Positions 25,762-35,077 of a DNA stretch of 64,000 nucleotides are shown one piece after another. Origin of the DNA: Nocardia alba NBRC 108234 (GTDB taxonomy: Bacteria; Actinomycetota; Actinomycetes; Mycobacteriales; Mycobacteriaceae); contig NZ_BDAX01000002.1 of NCBI RefSeq assembly GCF_001612665.1, forward strand, positions 558,001-622,000. The letters run 5' to 3'. The first letter of the stretch is position 1; each line of letters begins with the position of its first letter. Below the pieces are notes generated by a model, which did no database searches, had not been told where the DNA came from, and saw only the letters and a program-made list of their open reading frames with translations. Position numbers and translations under genes: made by a program.

Positions 25762-27931
25762 CTACCGATGCTGTTCTGGCAATAGAACGTCGCCGCGTTC
25801 CTTCCGGGGTTCGAGCAACGACGGTGGCCAGGAGGTCGCGGCCGGGCGGCCCGATTCGGACGATGAACTGCCCGGCCTCGGCGGCGGCGAGTTCCGTGGT
25901 GACAGCAGCGAACAGTTCTGTTCGAGTGTCGATCGGGCAATCGTCGGCACCGTGGTCGTCGTAGAGCAGGACTTCCACGCCGCGCTCACGAGCGAGGTGA
26001 ATCGCCTGCGCGAGGACAGGTGTCGACAAGATCCCGCCACGCAACTCGTCTCGTAGCCGGGCTTCGAGCAGGATACTTGCCCGCCGCGCCCGGTCGGTCA
26101 AGGAGTCACTGTGCGCGATTTCGGTCAGGATCGGCCGGGCGATCAGATCGAACGCGCGCCGCCGTTGCCGACGTTCGGCAACGGCGGCGCGCGCGACAGA
26201 TTCACGGCGCGCCAACTGAACGGACTCCTCGCGTAATTCGACGATGTGCTGCAGCCGCGGTCGAACAATCCGAGCGAACGCGGTGGCACCCACCATCGGA
26301 GCGAAGTCAGCGAGACGGCTCACCACCAACGGCACCGCGTCGAATCCTTCGTTCGCGGCCCAGACCGTGCACACCGCGACAACTCCGACTTGACCGCACC
26401 AGGCCATCGCGGGACGGCCACGCAGTATCAGCAGCGCGTAGATCGCAGCGGTCGCCGAGGCAGGCCACAGCTGCTCGGGCGAGTGCAGCGCCGCTGACCC
26501 CCACACAGCGACAGCCGTTCCCACCGGACCCAATGCCACACCGAGACCCACCCACCGCGACACCGGATCGTGCGCCGCCATCACGAACCACACAGCCATC
26601 GCGGAATAGCTCAGCAGCGCGATCACGGCAGCAATCCCCAGCGCACCATGTGTGCTCATCACTGCGAGCGCGGCGATTCCGACCAAATACGTTGCTGCGA
26701 CCAGAACCGCTGACCTCGTCCGTATTCCGAGGAACTGCCGAATGTCTGGACCGCCTGCTGCAACGGGCCTTCGCCACGCCAGCTGTACCCGGGTACCTTC
26801 GCCCGGCGCCGACTCCACCGCGACGGTGCCGCCATCGATATGTTCGAGCTGTCGGATAGTTCCCCGGATGCCGAACCTGCCCGCGGGTGTCGCGGATGGG
26901 TCGAACCCTGGTCCGTCATCGCTAACGGTCACCCGGAATTCGCACGCTCCGACGACAGCATGAACCGAACACCGAACACCCGTATGGCTGTGGCGCACAC
27001 TGTTGCGCACCGCCTCCGCGGCGCCGGTAACAGCGGCACGTACAGCGTCAGCATCCAGTTCGCTGTGCTCGGCGGTCATCACCGCCTCGACAACGATGGC
27101 GGGCGCCACCTCAGCGATCGCCGAACGAAGCGACTCGACCACCGCCTCGGCAGTGACGGGCCGGGCAGACGAAACCAGCGGCATCGCATCCATTTTCGCC
27201 AACGTGAACCGCGCCTCCCGGCGCGTCCGTTCGCTGTCCTGCAGCTGGACGGCGGCCAGTAACGTCGCGATGGCCCAATCGTGCACAACGTTATCGTGGA
27301 TACGGCGCTGTGCCGCACGGGTTTCCGCTGCTGCGGTCGCCTCGGCTTGATGCAGGGTGGCGGTCCGCGTCCGGTCGAGCATCCGCGCGGTCCGAAGCCC
27401 TTCGAGCACCATCGCGACGAAGACCAGGGAGAACCCGAACGAGTAGAGCATTTCCAAGCCGAAGGCGAAATTTGCAGTGGAAGCTCGGTTTTGATTGAGA
27501 AGCTGTACTGCGCCGGTAGCGACAAGTAGGTACAGGACGGCAAACCACGACTGCCATGCCAAGGCTGCCGACATCGCGGCCAGTCCGGGCACAAATGACA
27601 GCCACAGCGATCCGGGCAAAGGCGTTCCGTTCCAGGCCAGCGGCCACAACAACGCCACACCGAGAAACATCGCGGGGACCGACATCGCGATCCTGCGCAG
27701 AGCCGCCACCGAGCGGGTCTGCGCCGACTGGAACAACAACACCGCCGGCGCCACCAGCACGGCCAAGACCGACGCGATCGTCCACCACCAGGCCACGAAC
27801 GCCGAGTCAACGATGATGCGTGATGCCAGCAAGAGTGCGTAGGCGCCGAAGGCAACCGCGATCAGGCGGGCGAGCGACCGCAGTACCTGCTCATAGCTCG
27901 CGTGGGCCGATTCCCTTGCGGCACGGTTCAT
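25736..27931 (-). CDS. Two-component histidine kinase with two membrane halves
   Basis: A 731-residue sensor kinase. The first half has about six hydrophobic segments, a coiled linker, and a phospho-acceptor region RRIHDNVVHDWAI. His212 or His217 is the likely acceptor. A HATPase domain follows (N-box EAVRNSVRHS, G1 DDGPGFD, G2 FGIRGT). After this ATPase, at about residues 405-560, a second set of hydrophobic segments begins. It is followed by a coiled coil and a region resembling a degenerate DHp/ATPase pair without N or G boxes. It therefore looks like a duplicated kinase whose second copy lost catalysis. The ATG overlaps the stop of the response regulator (ATGA) and has GAGGA upstream. Confidence 0.85.
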   Translation of the reverse strand: MNRAARESAHASYEQVLRSLARLIAVAFGAYALLLASRIIVDSAFVAWWWTIASVLAVLVAPAVLLFQSAQTRSVAALRRIAMSVPAMFLGVALLWPLAWNGTPLPGSLWLSFVPGLAAMSAALAWQSWFAVLYLLVATGAVQLLNQNRASTANFAFGLEMLYSFGFSLVFVAMVLEGLRTARMLDRTRTATLHQAEATAAAETRAAQRRIHDNVVHDWAIATLLAAVQLQDSERTRREARFTLAKMDAMPLVSSARPVTAEAVVESLRSAIAEVAPAIVVEAVMTAEHSELDADAVRAAVTGAAEAVRNSVRHSHTGVRCSVHAVVGACEFRVTVSDDGPGFDPSATPAGRFGIRGTIRQLEHIDGGTVAVESAPGEGTRVQLAWRRPVAAGGPDIRQFLGIRTRSAVLVAATYLVGIAALAVMSTHGALGIAAVIALLSYSAMAVWFVMAAHDPVSRWVGLGVALGPVGTAVAVWGSAALHSPEQLWPASATAAIYALLILRGRPAMAWCGQVGVVAVCTVWAANEGFDAVPLVVSRLADFAPMVGATAFARIVRPRLQHIVELREESVQLARRESVARAAVAERRQRRRAFDLIARPILTEIAHSDSLTDRARRASILLEARLRDELRGGILSTPVLAQAIHLARERGVEVLLYDDHGADDCPIDTRTELFAAVTTELAAAEAGQFIVRIGPPGRDLLATVVARTPEGTRRRSIARTASVARAATGSA

Positions 27932-28602
27932 TTCCTCGCGCGCCACCATGGCCGCGGAACGATCCCATCGCGTTGCGCGGTCCGACGCAATTGCGTACGA
28001 GAAGCCACCGGTGACCCGGCCGCCGCGTACTTGGCCCGAATCCTCGTCAAGTACAGGTTGACAGTGTTCTTGCTGACGCCCATCAACTCTGCGACGTCGG
28101 CAGCGGACTCACCGGCGGCATACAGCGCCAGCGTCTCCTCTTCCCTCGGCGCCAGTCGCGGTCGTGACAAATCGGCGTCGATGGCTGTGGCCCAGTCGAT
28201 GGTCCCGATCGGCTGGCCTGCAGCCGCGGACCGCATTGCAGCGCAAATCGCTCCCGCGGATTCGGATTTACGGATCACCCCGAGCACTCCGGCACGCGCC
28301 GCTTCGCGCGCCAAGTCTGGCCGGTCCCCTGTCGTGAGAACCAAGACCTTGTCGATCCCGGCCTGGTGAAGTTGTTCGACGTTGCCGCGCGGTGTCGAAT
28401 CATCGTCCAACGACAGGTCCAGGATGACCATGTCGACCGGAATATTCAGTGCCAGTATGGCATTCACGGATCCTCCCGCCGCGACAACCTCCAGATCCGG
28501 TGCCGCGACCAAGGCCTGGCGTAGACCCTCGATCAGCAACTCATGGTCCTCGACAACCCCGATTCGAACACCCCGCGATTCCCCAGCACCGGTCATCGCC
28601 AC
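27928..28602 (-). CDS. NarL/LuxR-type response regulator
   Basis: A 224-residue response regulator. The receiver domain covers residues ~10-130: acidic pocket VVEDH, phospho-acceptor Asp62 in MVILDLSL, conserved Thr and Lys in VLTTGD and VIRKSE. A LuxR-type helix-turn-helix covers ~148-200 (LAPREEETLALYAAGESAADVAELMGVSKNTVNLYL, split here only by its own helices). It is the partner of the kinase encoded directly downstream, with overlapping stop and start. The start is either GTG 28602 or the ATG two codons later. The target genes are unknown; the nearby lipoprotein and membrane genes are candidates. Confidence 0.9.
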   Translation of the reverse strand: MAMTGAGESRGVRIGVVEDHELLIEGLRQALVAAPDLEVVAAGGSVNAILALNIPVDMVILDLSLDDDSTPRGNVEQLHQAGIDKVLVLTTGDRPDLAREAARAGVLGVIRKSESAGAICAAMRSAAAGQPIGTIDWATAIDADLSRPRLAPREEETLALYAAGESAADVAELMGVSKNTVNLYLTRIRAKYAAAGSPVASRTQLRRTAQRDGIVPRPWWRARK

Positions 28603-28803
28603 ATCATCTCAGCACCGAGCCGACCATACCTGCCACACAGGCGGATCCAATCCGGCTGGCGAGCCTTACCCCGCTGCCCGCCGCTACGAGCTGACGCTCC
28701 TCCATTAACCCCGGCGGCCGCCCGTAGAGACCCACTCCCTCCCGGCGGCCGCTGGACCCCAAACCACCTCCCGTAGGCCAGAACCGCAATGATCCGGTTC
28801 GAT

Positions 28804-29480
28804 TCATGCTCTGTGATTCATCAGGGCGGCAAGCCCGTCACGACTGTTGGTCCCCGTGCGTTGGGAAGCCCGAAACAGGTGGCCTTCCACTGTCCGTACG
28901 AGGTGACGAGTTGTTCGGCGATCTGGCGGTTGGTCAAGCCTGCGGCGACCAGTGCGATGACCTCGCGCTGCCGCGGAGTTAGCGGGCTCGAGCACTACAG
29001 CGCACGCAGCGCGGGAGTAGCGGCGCCCGTCGACGCTGCGAGTCGTTCCGCGAAGGCCGCTGCGGTCAATCCTTGCCCACGTAATCCGTTGGCCCGCAGG
29101 ATGTTCGCTGCTTGCGCTGCGGCGTCGGCAGCGGCGACCCGGTCTCCGAATTGCTCATAGCGGCAGGCGGCTCGATTCAGACCCTCGGCGTCACCGGCTT
29201 CCAGGGAGATGGCGTGCAGCGCAGCAGCCGCGACGCGTGGCCCTTCGACCATCGACGCGAGCTCGGAAAGTCGGTGTGCTTGGTCGCGGTCTCCGAACTG
29301 AACCGCAGTTTGGCGGCACAGAACTTCGTAGCCGAAAAACTCTTGTGCGCAAGCCATCTCAGCACCTTCGACAGCGAGGCAGATGGCGCGGCTGGTGACT
29401 CCGGCCGCAGCGCTGGCCCACGCCCGCGCCAAGAGGTGGACGTTGCGCGGACGCAGCGCTTCAGCGGCAGGCCCCGGTGA
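28804..29480 (-). pseudogene. C-terminal remnant of a large LuxR-type regulator
   Basis: The minus frame from about 29480 gives the helical repeats typical of the long LuxR (LAL-like) regulators (HLLARAWASAAAGVTSRAIC, AACRYEQFGDRVAAADAAAQ). It hits a TAG at 28995-28997. Directly after, the same frame reads SPLTPRQREVIALVAAGLTN, RQIAEQLVTS, the LuxR DNA-binding helices. It then shifts to another frame for VRTVEGHLFRASQRTGTNSR, ending at 28804. A nonsense codon and a frameshift inside the output domain, plus loss of the N-terminal ATPase, make it a pseudogene. Confidence 0.75.
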
Positions 29481-29621
29481 CCGGTACTCGTGTCCGGCGC
29501 GGAGTCCAGGATCCCGTCGAGAGAACAGCGATCAACTTGCGTTAGCAAACCTTAAGCGCGAGAGAAGAATTGGCGTGCACTCTTCAAGAGCAAGTCACCC
29601 GAACGAACCAAAGGACACAGA

Positions 29622-29945
29622 ATGAACAAGTCGACCAAATTCCTCGCCACCGGTATCGCCACCCTGATCGGCACCGGCCTGATCGGCGCATTGGCCGCAC
29701 CGGCGAACGCGGAAACCAAGAGTTACTCCACTTCGGCGTTGTGCTCCTCCGCGTCGAAGAATATGGCCGCCGACTCCAAGCAGGCATACAGCCGCAATAC
29801 CGCCAAGGTCCAGGAGCGGGACCGCACCAATCCCAAGGCGGGTGTCTCGCTGGAGCCCGTGTACACAGTGAGCGGTTGCACGAAGAACAACAACGGCAAG
29901 TACACCTTTACCTACAGCCCTGCACCCCGCCAGCACGGCGCGTGA
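29622..29945 (+). CDS. Small secreted protein, hypothetical
   Basis: A 107-residue exported protein. The signal peptide (KKS-like basic start, then FLATGIATLIGTGLIGALA) should be cleaved after APANA near residue 30. The mature part has two cysteines (SALCSS, VSGCTK) that could form a disulfide and ends in a Tyr/Thr-rich strand. AAAGGA lies eight bases before the ATG. No known family is recognised. It stands alone and may be an abundant envelope or secreted protein. Confidence 0.7.
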   Translation: MNKSTKFLATGIATLIGTGLIGALAAPANAETKSYSTSALCSSASKNMAADSKQAYSRNTAKVQERDRTNPKAGVSLEPVYTVSGCTKNNNGKYTFTYSPAPRQHGA

Positions 29946-30035
29946 CATCCGTCTGATAGAGCGACAACCGTCGGTTCCGAGGTCATCGGAGTTCTCCACC
30001 GCACTCTGCAGCACTGGCTCCGAGCGGTTCCACGG

Positions 30036-30755
30036 TCAGCCCAGAGAGCCTCGAAAGTACATCTGCACCCGCGGATCCTCGGAGACAGACAGTTCCGCCA
30101 TCGTTCCGGCCTCGAGGATCTGTCCTTTGCTCATGATCACCAGGCGATCGGCGTAGCCGGTGGCGGCGAGCAGGGGCAGGTCGTGGGTGATGACGAGCAG
30201 GGCCGCGCCGGTGTCGGCGTATTCACGCAGTGATTTCCACACACCGAAGGCGGTGCCCTGATCCAGGGAAGCGGTCGGGGCGTCCGCGACCAGGATGTCA
30301 GGGCCTGTGAGCAGAGCGGCAGCGATGGAGGCGCGCTGGATCTGGCCTGCGGAGTTGTGCTGCGGAAGAAGATTCAGAGCGTCGAACGGGTAGTGGGCGG
30401 CGGCACAGGCTTGCTCGACGGTCCAGGATCGGTATCGGAGTTCCAGCTGTTGAAGTTGAGCGCCCACAGTGCGGTCAGGGGTGAAGGCATCGATACCGTC
30501 CTGGGGGCTGTAGCCGACGTTGCCGTTGATCAGCACTTCGCCGGTGGTCCGGGCCGAGTCGGGCAGCCGACCGGTCAGGGCGTAGGCGATCATCGTCTTG
30601 CCGTCGCCGGGGCCGCCCAGTAGGGCGGTGATCTGCCGGGCGGGGACGCTCAGATCCACTTTCGTGATGACTGTGTCGCTCCAGCGGCCGGTGTCGATGT
30701 CGACGGTGAGGGAACGCAGTTCTGCTGCCACGCCTCTAGTGTCGTCGCGGCCCAT
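30036..30755 (-). CDS. Orphan ABC ATPase with altered Walker B and signature
   Basis: A ~239-residue ABC ATPase of the Dpp/Opp type. Walker A is normal (GGPGDGKT), and the Q-loop (GYSPQDG) and H-loop (LLVITHDLP) are present. The signature is NSAGQIQR instead of LSGGQxQR, and the Walker B end is LVADAPT, so the catalytic glutamate is replaced by alanine. It would bind ATP but is expected to hydrolyse it poorly. No permease or binding-protein gene is adjacent. I start at the ATG encoding MGRDDTRG; a GTG 11 codons upstream is possible, and neither has a good ribosome binding site. It may be a degenerating transporter subunit or a partner in a heterodimer. Confidence 0.72.
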   Translation of the reverse strand: MGRDDTRGVAAELRSLTVDIDTGRWSDTVITKVDLSVPARQITALLGGPGDGKTMIAYALTGRLPDSARTTGEVLINGNVGYSPQDGIDAFTPDRTVGAQLQQLELRYRSWTVEQACAAAHYPFDALNLLPQHNSAGQIQRASIAAALLTGPDILVADAPTASLDQGTAFGVWKSLREYADTGAALLVITHDLPLLAATGYADRLVIMSKGQILEAGTMAELSVSEDPRVQMYFRGSLG

Positions 30756-31048
30756 CGGCGCCACATGACAATACGAGAACACCGCCACTTATCGCTGCGA
30801 GCCACAACGCGGACACCGTCGCCCTGCCGGCGTCCGGCAAACGTTCTTGGTCTCCACCGGTCAGCGCATCGTTGGCTGTCAGAATAGCGGTCGATTGTCC
30901 GTTCCCAATTGACCTGATGCAGGGGATGCGTCGTGAGCAGCGGTGCGCCCAGTATGTGGCAGACGATGGTCCAGGGCTCTTGCCGAATAGTTGACGCAAC
31001 TTGGCGTGTTCGGCAGGTGTCAGAGACTCGATTCGAGGGTCAGTTCGG

Positions 31049-31500
31049 TCAGCCGGGTGACCATGGCCGGCGGAGCCGCTTGGGCGAGGCACGAGCTTGT
31101 CGTCCTCCAGTAGTGCCTGCTTTGAAGGCAACCCCGAGCACGGTGATCTGTCGACCGATAGGGGCTCTTAGCTGTCGCTGAATCGTTTCGACGACGTAGT
31201 CGACCCGCTGGATGTTGGAAGCAAGCGCTGCCGCGATCAGTGGCAGTCGCAGGCCCGCTGCAGTGGATTGGCGAATGAGCGGAGGTGTCCTTCGGCAGGC
31301 AGGGACCGCCCCCACCCCGGACCGGAGATCAAGTGGCCGACGCCTATCCGTCGGTCGCTAGCGAGAGTTTGTTCGATGTCATCGATATCGGCTCCAAGCG
31401 CATCACAGATGGTGGGGATCGAGTTGATGAATGAGACCTTGGTCGCGAGAACTGCGTTGGCGGCGTACCTCGTCGAGATGATGCATACGCGTGTACCCAC
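31049..31500 (-). pseudogene. UDP-glucose 6-dehydrogenase remnant
   Basis: The first minus frame gives YAANAVLATKVSFINSIPTI, CDALGADIDDIE and GPGWGRSLPAEGHL. These are the central helix and the region around the catalytic cysteine of UDP-glucose/GDP-mannose dehydrogenases (normally GGSCLPKD; here the cysteine is lost). A second frame continues with AAALASNIQRVDYVVE and TVLGVAFKAGT, the start of the UDP-binding domain. Both termini are missing and a frameshift joins the parts. The next 260 bp down to the ABC ATPase gene hold no other recognisable piece. Confidence 0.75.
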
Positions 31501-31938
31501 CAGTTCGAGTGGGATGTAGTTCTGGCTTACGAACAGTCAAGTCCCGCCGAGCGACTGCAGTTCCCTCGCAGACGTTGACCACATGAGCACCGGACCCACC
31601 TTTCGCGATTGCGAATTATTGGCTGCAATGAAAATCTATCGGCGCGGCGGCGCGACGACACGCCGGGAGAAGGTCGTCGGCAAGTCACTCGGCACGCTGG
31701 TCGCGAAGCCGGTTGGATGCTCGGATCTCATGCCGGTGGTGGCCTGCTGACGCAGTAGCCGATCGAGTGTGTCCAAGCGACGCGACAGCGGCCGCCCCTT
31801 CGAGTCCGCACGCCACGACCGTACCCATCGAGGATGGGTGGCAGCCATCGACGCCGATAGCCTTCCCGCGGTGTGACCGTTTTTGTGACCGTTTTGAGCG
31901 TGACGAGCCGGTATCCACCGTGATCTCCGGTGACGACA
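31501..31938. other. Gene-free stretch
   Basis: Between the dehydrogenase remnant and the malate synthase terminator I see no gene on either strand. Short frames exist but lack ribosome binding sites and protein-like codon bias. Confidence 0.5.
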
Positions 31939-31974
31939 GAGGCCCCGCCTCGGATTTCTCCGACGCGGGGCCTC
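31939..31974 (-). terminator. Hairpin terminator of malate synthase G
   Basis: Perfect 10-bp arms GAGGCCCCGC and GCGGGGCCTC around a 16-base loop, 47 bp past the glcB stop. It is GC-rich with no U-run, a usual form in this group. Confidence 0.65.
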
Positions 31975-32020
31975 AGACGAAAAGTGCTGCTACGAGCTAC
32001 TTTTCAACGACGAAACAGCA

Positions 32021-34198
32021 CTACTTCTGTGCGGCCTTGAACTCGCGACGACGGCGGTGCAGGATCGGCTCGGTGTAGCCGTTGGGCTGCGTGGTGCCTT
32101 CCAGGACCAGTTCCTTGGCGGCCTGGAACGCGATGTTGTCATCGAAGTTCGGGGCCAGCGGGCGGTAGGTCTTGTCGTTCGCGTTCTGGCGATCGACGAC
32201 CGGGGCCATCCGCTCGAGGCTGGCGATCACGTCGGCCTCGGTGACGATGCCGTGGCGCAGCCAGTTGGCGACCAGCTGGCTCGAGATGCGCAGGGTGGCA
32301 CGGTCTTCCATCAGGCCGATGTCGTTGATGTCGGGCACCTTGGAGCAACCGACACCGTGATCGATCCAGCGGACCACGTAGCCCAGGATGCCCTGGGAGT
32401 TGTTGTCCAGCTCCTGGCGCTTCTCATCGTCGGACCAGTCGGTGGACTGGGCCAGGGGGATTTCGAGGATCTGGTCGACGGTGGCGCGCGGGCCGCCCTT
32501 GGCGATCTCGGACTGCCGCTTGAACACGTCCACCAGGTGGTAGTGGGTGGCGTGCAGGGTGGCGGCGGTCGGCGAGGGCACCCATGCGGTGTTGGCGCCG
32601 GCCTTGGGGTGGCCGATCTTCTGCTCGAGCATGCCCGCCATCAGGTCGGGCATGGCCCACATGCCCTTGCCGATCTGCGCCTTGCCGCTCAGGCCCTTCG
32701 CCAGGCCGGTGTCGACGTTCCAGTCCTCGTAGGAGGTGATCCAGGTCTGGGCCTTCATCTCGGCCTTGCGGACCATGGGCCCGGCCTCCATGGAGGTGTG
32801 GATCTCGTCGCCCGTGCGGTCGAGGAAGCCGGTGTTGATGAACACCACGCGTTCCTTGGCGGCCTCGATGGAGGCGGCGAGGTTGACCGTGGTGCGGCGC
32901 TCCTCGTCCATGATGCCGACCTTGAGGGTGTAGCGGGTCAGGCCGAGCACGTCCTCGATGCGGCCGAACAGCTCGTTGGTGAACGCGGCCTCGTCGGGAC
33001 CGTGCATCTTCGGCTTCACGATGTAGACCGAGCCGGTGCGGCTGTTGGACAGCGCGGCCGAACCGTTGAGCGAGTGCACGGCGATCAGCGAGGTGATCAG
33101 ACCGTCGAGGATGCCCTCGGGCACCTCGTTGCCCTCGGCGTCGAGGATCGCGTCGGAGGTCATCAGGTGGCCGACGTTGCGCACGAACAGCAGCGAACGA
33201 CCGTGCAGGACCAGCTCGGAACCGTCGAGCGCGGTGAACACGCGGTCGGGGTTCATGGTGCGGGTGAAGGTCTTGCCGTTCTTGGTGACCTCTTCGGCCA
33301 GATCGCCCTTGTTCAGGCCGAGCCAGTTGCGGTAACAGGCGACCTTGTCCTCGGCGTCGACCGCGGCGACCGAGTCCTCGAAGTCCATGATCGTGGTGAG
33401 CGCGGACTCGAGCACGATGTCCTTGACACCGGCGGTGTCGGTCGAGCCGATCGGCGAGGTCGCGTCGATCTGCAGCTCGATGTGCAGGCCGTTGTGCTTG
33501 AACAGCAGCGAGGTCGGGGCCTCGGGGTCACCGAGGTAGCCCAGCAGCTGCGAGGCGTCGGCCAGGCCGATGTCGGTGCCGTCCTCCAGGCCGACCTCGA
33601 GCTCGCCGTCGACGATCTTGTAGTACGCCGAGCCGAGGTGCGAACCGGTGATCAGGGTGACGGCGTCGTCGAGGAAGTTGCGGCCCCACTCGATGACCTT
33701 GTCGCCGCGCACGCGGTTGTAGCCCTTGCCCTTCTCCGCGCCGTTGGCCTCGGGGATGGCGTCGGTGCCGTAGAGCGCGTCGTAGAGCGAACCCCAGCGC
33801 GCGTTGGCGGCGTTGATCGCGAAGCGCGCGTTCATCACCGGCACCACGAGCTGCGGGCCCGCGGTGGTGGCGATCTCGGCGTCGACGTTGCCGGTGCCGA
33901 TCTGGAACGGCGCGGGCTCGGGCCGCAGGTAACCGATCTCGGTCAGGAACTGCTTGTAGGCGGCCTTGTCGTAGCCGGTGCCCGGGTTCTCGCCGTGCCA
34001 AGCGTCGAGCTTGCCCTGGAACTCGTCGCGCTCGGCGAGCAGAGCGCGGTTACGCGGGGCGAGGTCGTTGATGATCTGCTCGGCACCGGCCCAGAACGCG
34101 GCGGAATCTACGCCGGTACCGGGGAGCGCCTCGTTCTCGATGAAATCGTGAAGAACGCTCGCCACCTGGAGCCCGCCGACCTGAATCCGCTCTGTCAT
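32021..34198 (-). CDS. glcB: Malate synthase G
   Basis: A 725-residue cytoplasmic enzyme that condenses glyoxylate with acetyl-CoA to give malate, the second step of the glyoxylate shunt. It matches the monomeric G isoform over its whole length, which is the usual ~725 residues: N-terminal clasp, the inserted beta domain ([20 protein letters not shown]) and TIM-barrel motifs ([41 protein letters not shown]). The C-terminal region contains [20 protein letters not shown], whose aspartate in EDRATLR is the catalytic base in characterised homologues. GAGG lies six bases before the ATG. It is a single gene with its own terminator, divergent from a TetR gene. Confidence 0.98.
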   Translation of the reverse strand: MTERIQVGGLQVASVLHDFIENEALPGTGVDSAAFWAGAEQIINDLAPRNRALLAERDEFQGKLDAWHGENPGTGYDKAAYKQFLTEIGYLRPEPAPFQIGTGNVDAEIATTAGPQLVVPVMNARFAINAANARWGSLYDALYGTDAIPEANGAEKGKGYNRVRGDKVIEWGRNFLDDAVTLITGSHLGSAYYKIVDGELEVGLEDGTDIGLADASQLLGYLGDPEAPTSLLFKHNGLHIELQIDATSPIGSTDTAGVKDIVLESALTTIMDFEDSVAAVDAEDKVACYRNWLGLNKGDLAEEVTKNGKTFTRTMNPDRVFTALDGSELVLHGRSLLFVRNVGHLMTSDAILDAEGNEVPEGILDGLITSLIAVHSLNGSAALSNSRTGSVYIVKPKMHGPDEAAFTNELFGRIEDVLGLTRYTLKVGIMDEERRTTVNLAASIEAAKERVVFINTGFLDRTGDEIHTSMEAGPMVRKAEMKAQTWITSYEDWNVDTGLAKGLSGKAQIGKGMWAMPDLMAGMLEQKIGHPKAGANTAWVPSPTAATLHATHYHLVDVFKRQSEIAKGGPRATVDQILEIPLAQSTDWSDDEKRQELDNNSQGILGYVVRWIDHGVGCSKVPDINDIGLMEDRATLRISSQLVANWLRHGIVTEADVIASLERMAPVVDRQNANDKTYRPLAPNFDDNIAFQAAKELVLEGTTQPNGYTEPILHRRRREFKAAQK

Positions 34199-34381
34199 CT
34201 ACTGCCTCACTTTGGTGAAAACCGGATGGGAAAACTCGATGTCATGTTACCCGTGGGTACAGGTGACACCTCGTGTGGGTTCGAACGCCCGATGCGCTCC
34301 GTCCATTCCGACACGCCGAGCCACGAAGGTCGCGAGCGCGGCCGAGGCCGGTCACCCTCTTGATTGTAGGTGCGGGGGCGA

Positions 34382-34405
34382 TTAATGTACTGACCGGAAC
34401 ATTAA
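34382..34405. promoter_or_regulatory. Inverted-repeat operator upstream of TetR/acyl-CoA dehydrogenase operon
   Basis: TTAATGT and ACATTAA arms separated by 10 bp, 28 bp before the TetR start. The AT-rich outer ends in otherwise GC-rich DNA and the symmetric spacing fit a TetR-family operator of the fatty-acid-regulator kind. Binding by the adjacent TetR is inferred. It could also affect glcB, which starts 183 bp away in the other direction. Confidence 0.6.
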
Positions 34406-34433
34406 GTCGCGTGTCGGACCGGACGGAGACGCC

Positions 34434-35075
34434 GTGACCATCGACCCGACATCCCCGGCACGCCGTCGCGGACGCCCCCGTGCCACCGAGCGCGCCGACA
34501 CCAGGGAACGGATCCACAACGCCGCGCTCGAGCTGTTCGCCGAACGCGGCTTCCACGCCACCGGCGTGGCCGAGATCGGCGCGAGAGCCGACGTCCAGCG
34601 AGGCGCGCTGTACTACCACATCGGATCGAAGGAAGACCTGCTGTGGGCGATTCTGCGGGACTACACCCGCCTGCTGCTCGCCGACGCCGAACGCATCATC
34701 GAGGCCGACGCCGATCCGGTCGAGACCCTGCGCAGACTGATTCGCAGTCACGTCGAACTGATCGTCACGCATCGGCGCGCCGTGGCAGTACACCTGCGTG
34801 ACGCCGACGCGCTCACCCACGAACACGCGGTCGTGCTCCAGCAACTCCGTGACCGACTACAGCGCCACTGGCAGGACGTGATCGACGCGGGCCACGCCGC
34901 CGGACAGTTGCGCACCACCGACCACATCGTCACCAACGGCGTGCTCGGCATGCTCAATTCCCTCGGCTACTGGTATCGCGAGAGTGGCACCCACTCCCCC
35001 GCCGAGATCGCCGACATTCTCACCGACACCGTCTTGTCCGGGCTCCGCGCCGCGGGCGACAACACGAAAGGCTGA
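34434..35075 (+). CDS. TetR-family regulator
   Basis: A 213-residue TetR repressor. The N-terminal DNA-binding domain is clear (TRERIHNAALELFAERGFHATGVAEIG, split over the helices ARADVQRGALYYHIGSKEDLL). The C-terminal part is of the TetR_C type (DPVETLRRLIRSHVELIVTH). The GTG start is supported by GGAG five bases upstream. Its stop is 2 bp from the acyl-CoA dehydrogenase start, so both are co-transcribed. It probably senses an acyl-CoA and controls this operon through the 34382-34405 inverted repeat. Confidence 0.93.
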   Translation: MTIDPTSPARRRGRPRATERADTRERIHNAALELFAERGFHATGVAEIGARADVQRGALYYHIGSKEDLLWAILRDYTRLLLADAERIIEADADPVETLRRLIRSHVELIVTHRRAVAVHLRDADALTHEHAVVLQQLRDRLQRHWQDVIDAGHAAGQLRTTDHIVTNGVLGMLNSLGYWYRESGTHSPAEIADILTDTVLSGLRAAGDNTKG

Positions 35076-35077
35076 CC

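Noticed and set aside
32057..34363. Long plus-strand open frame opposite glcB
   Set aside because: It mirrors the codon bias of malate synthase G, which is recognisable over its full length; the antisense product is a low-complexity Val/Gly/Asp/His chain.
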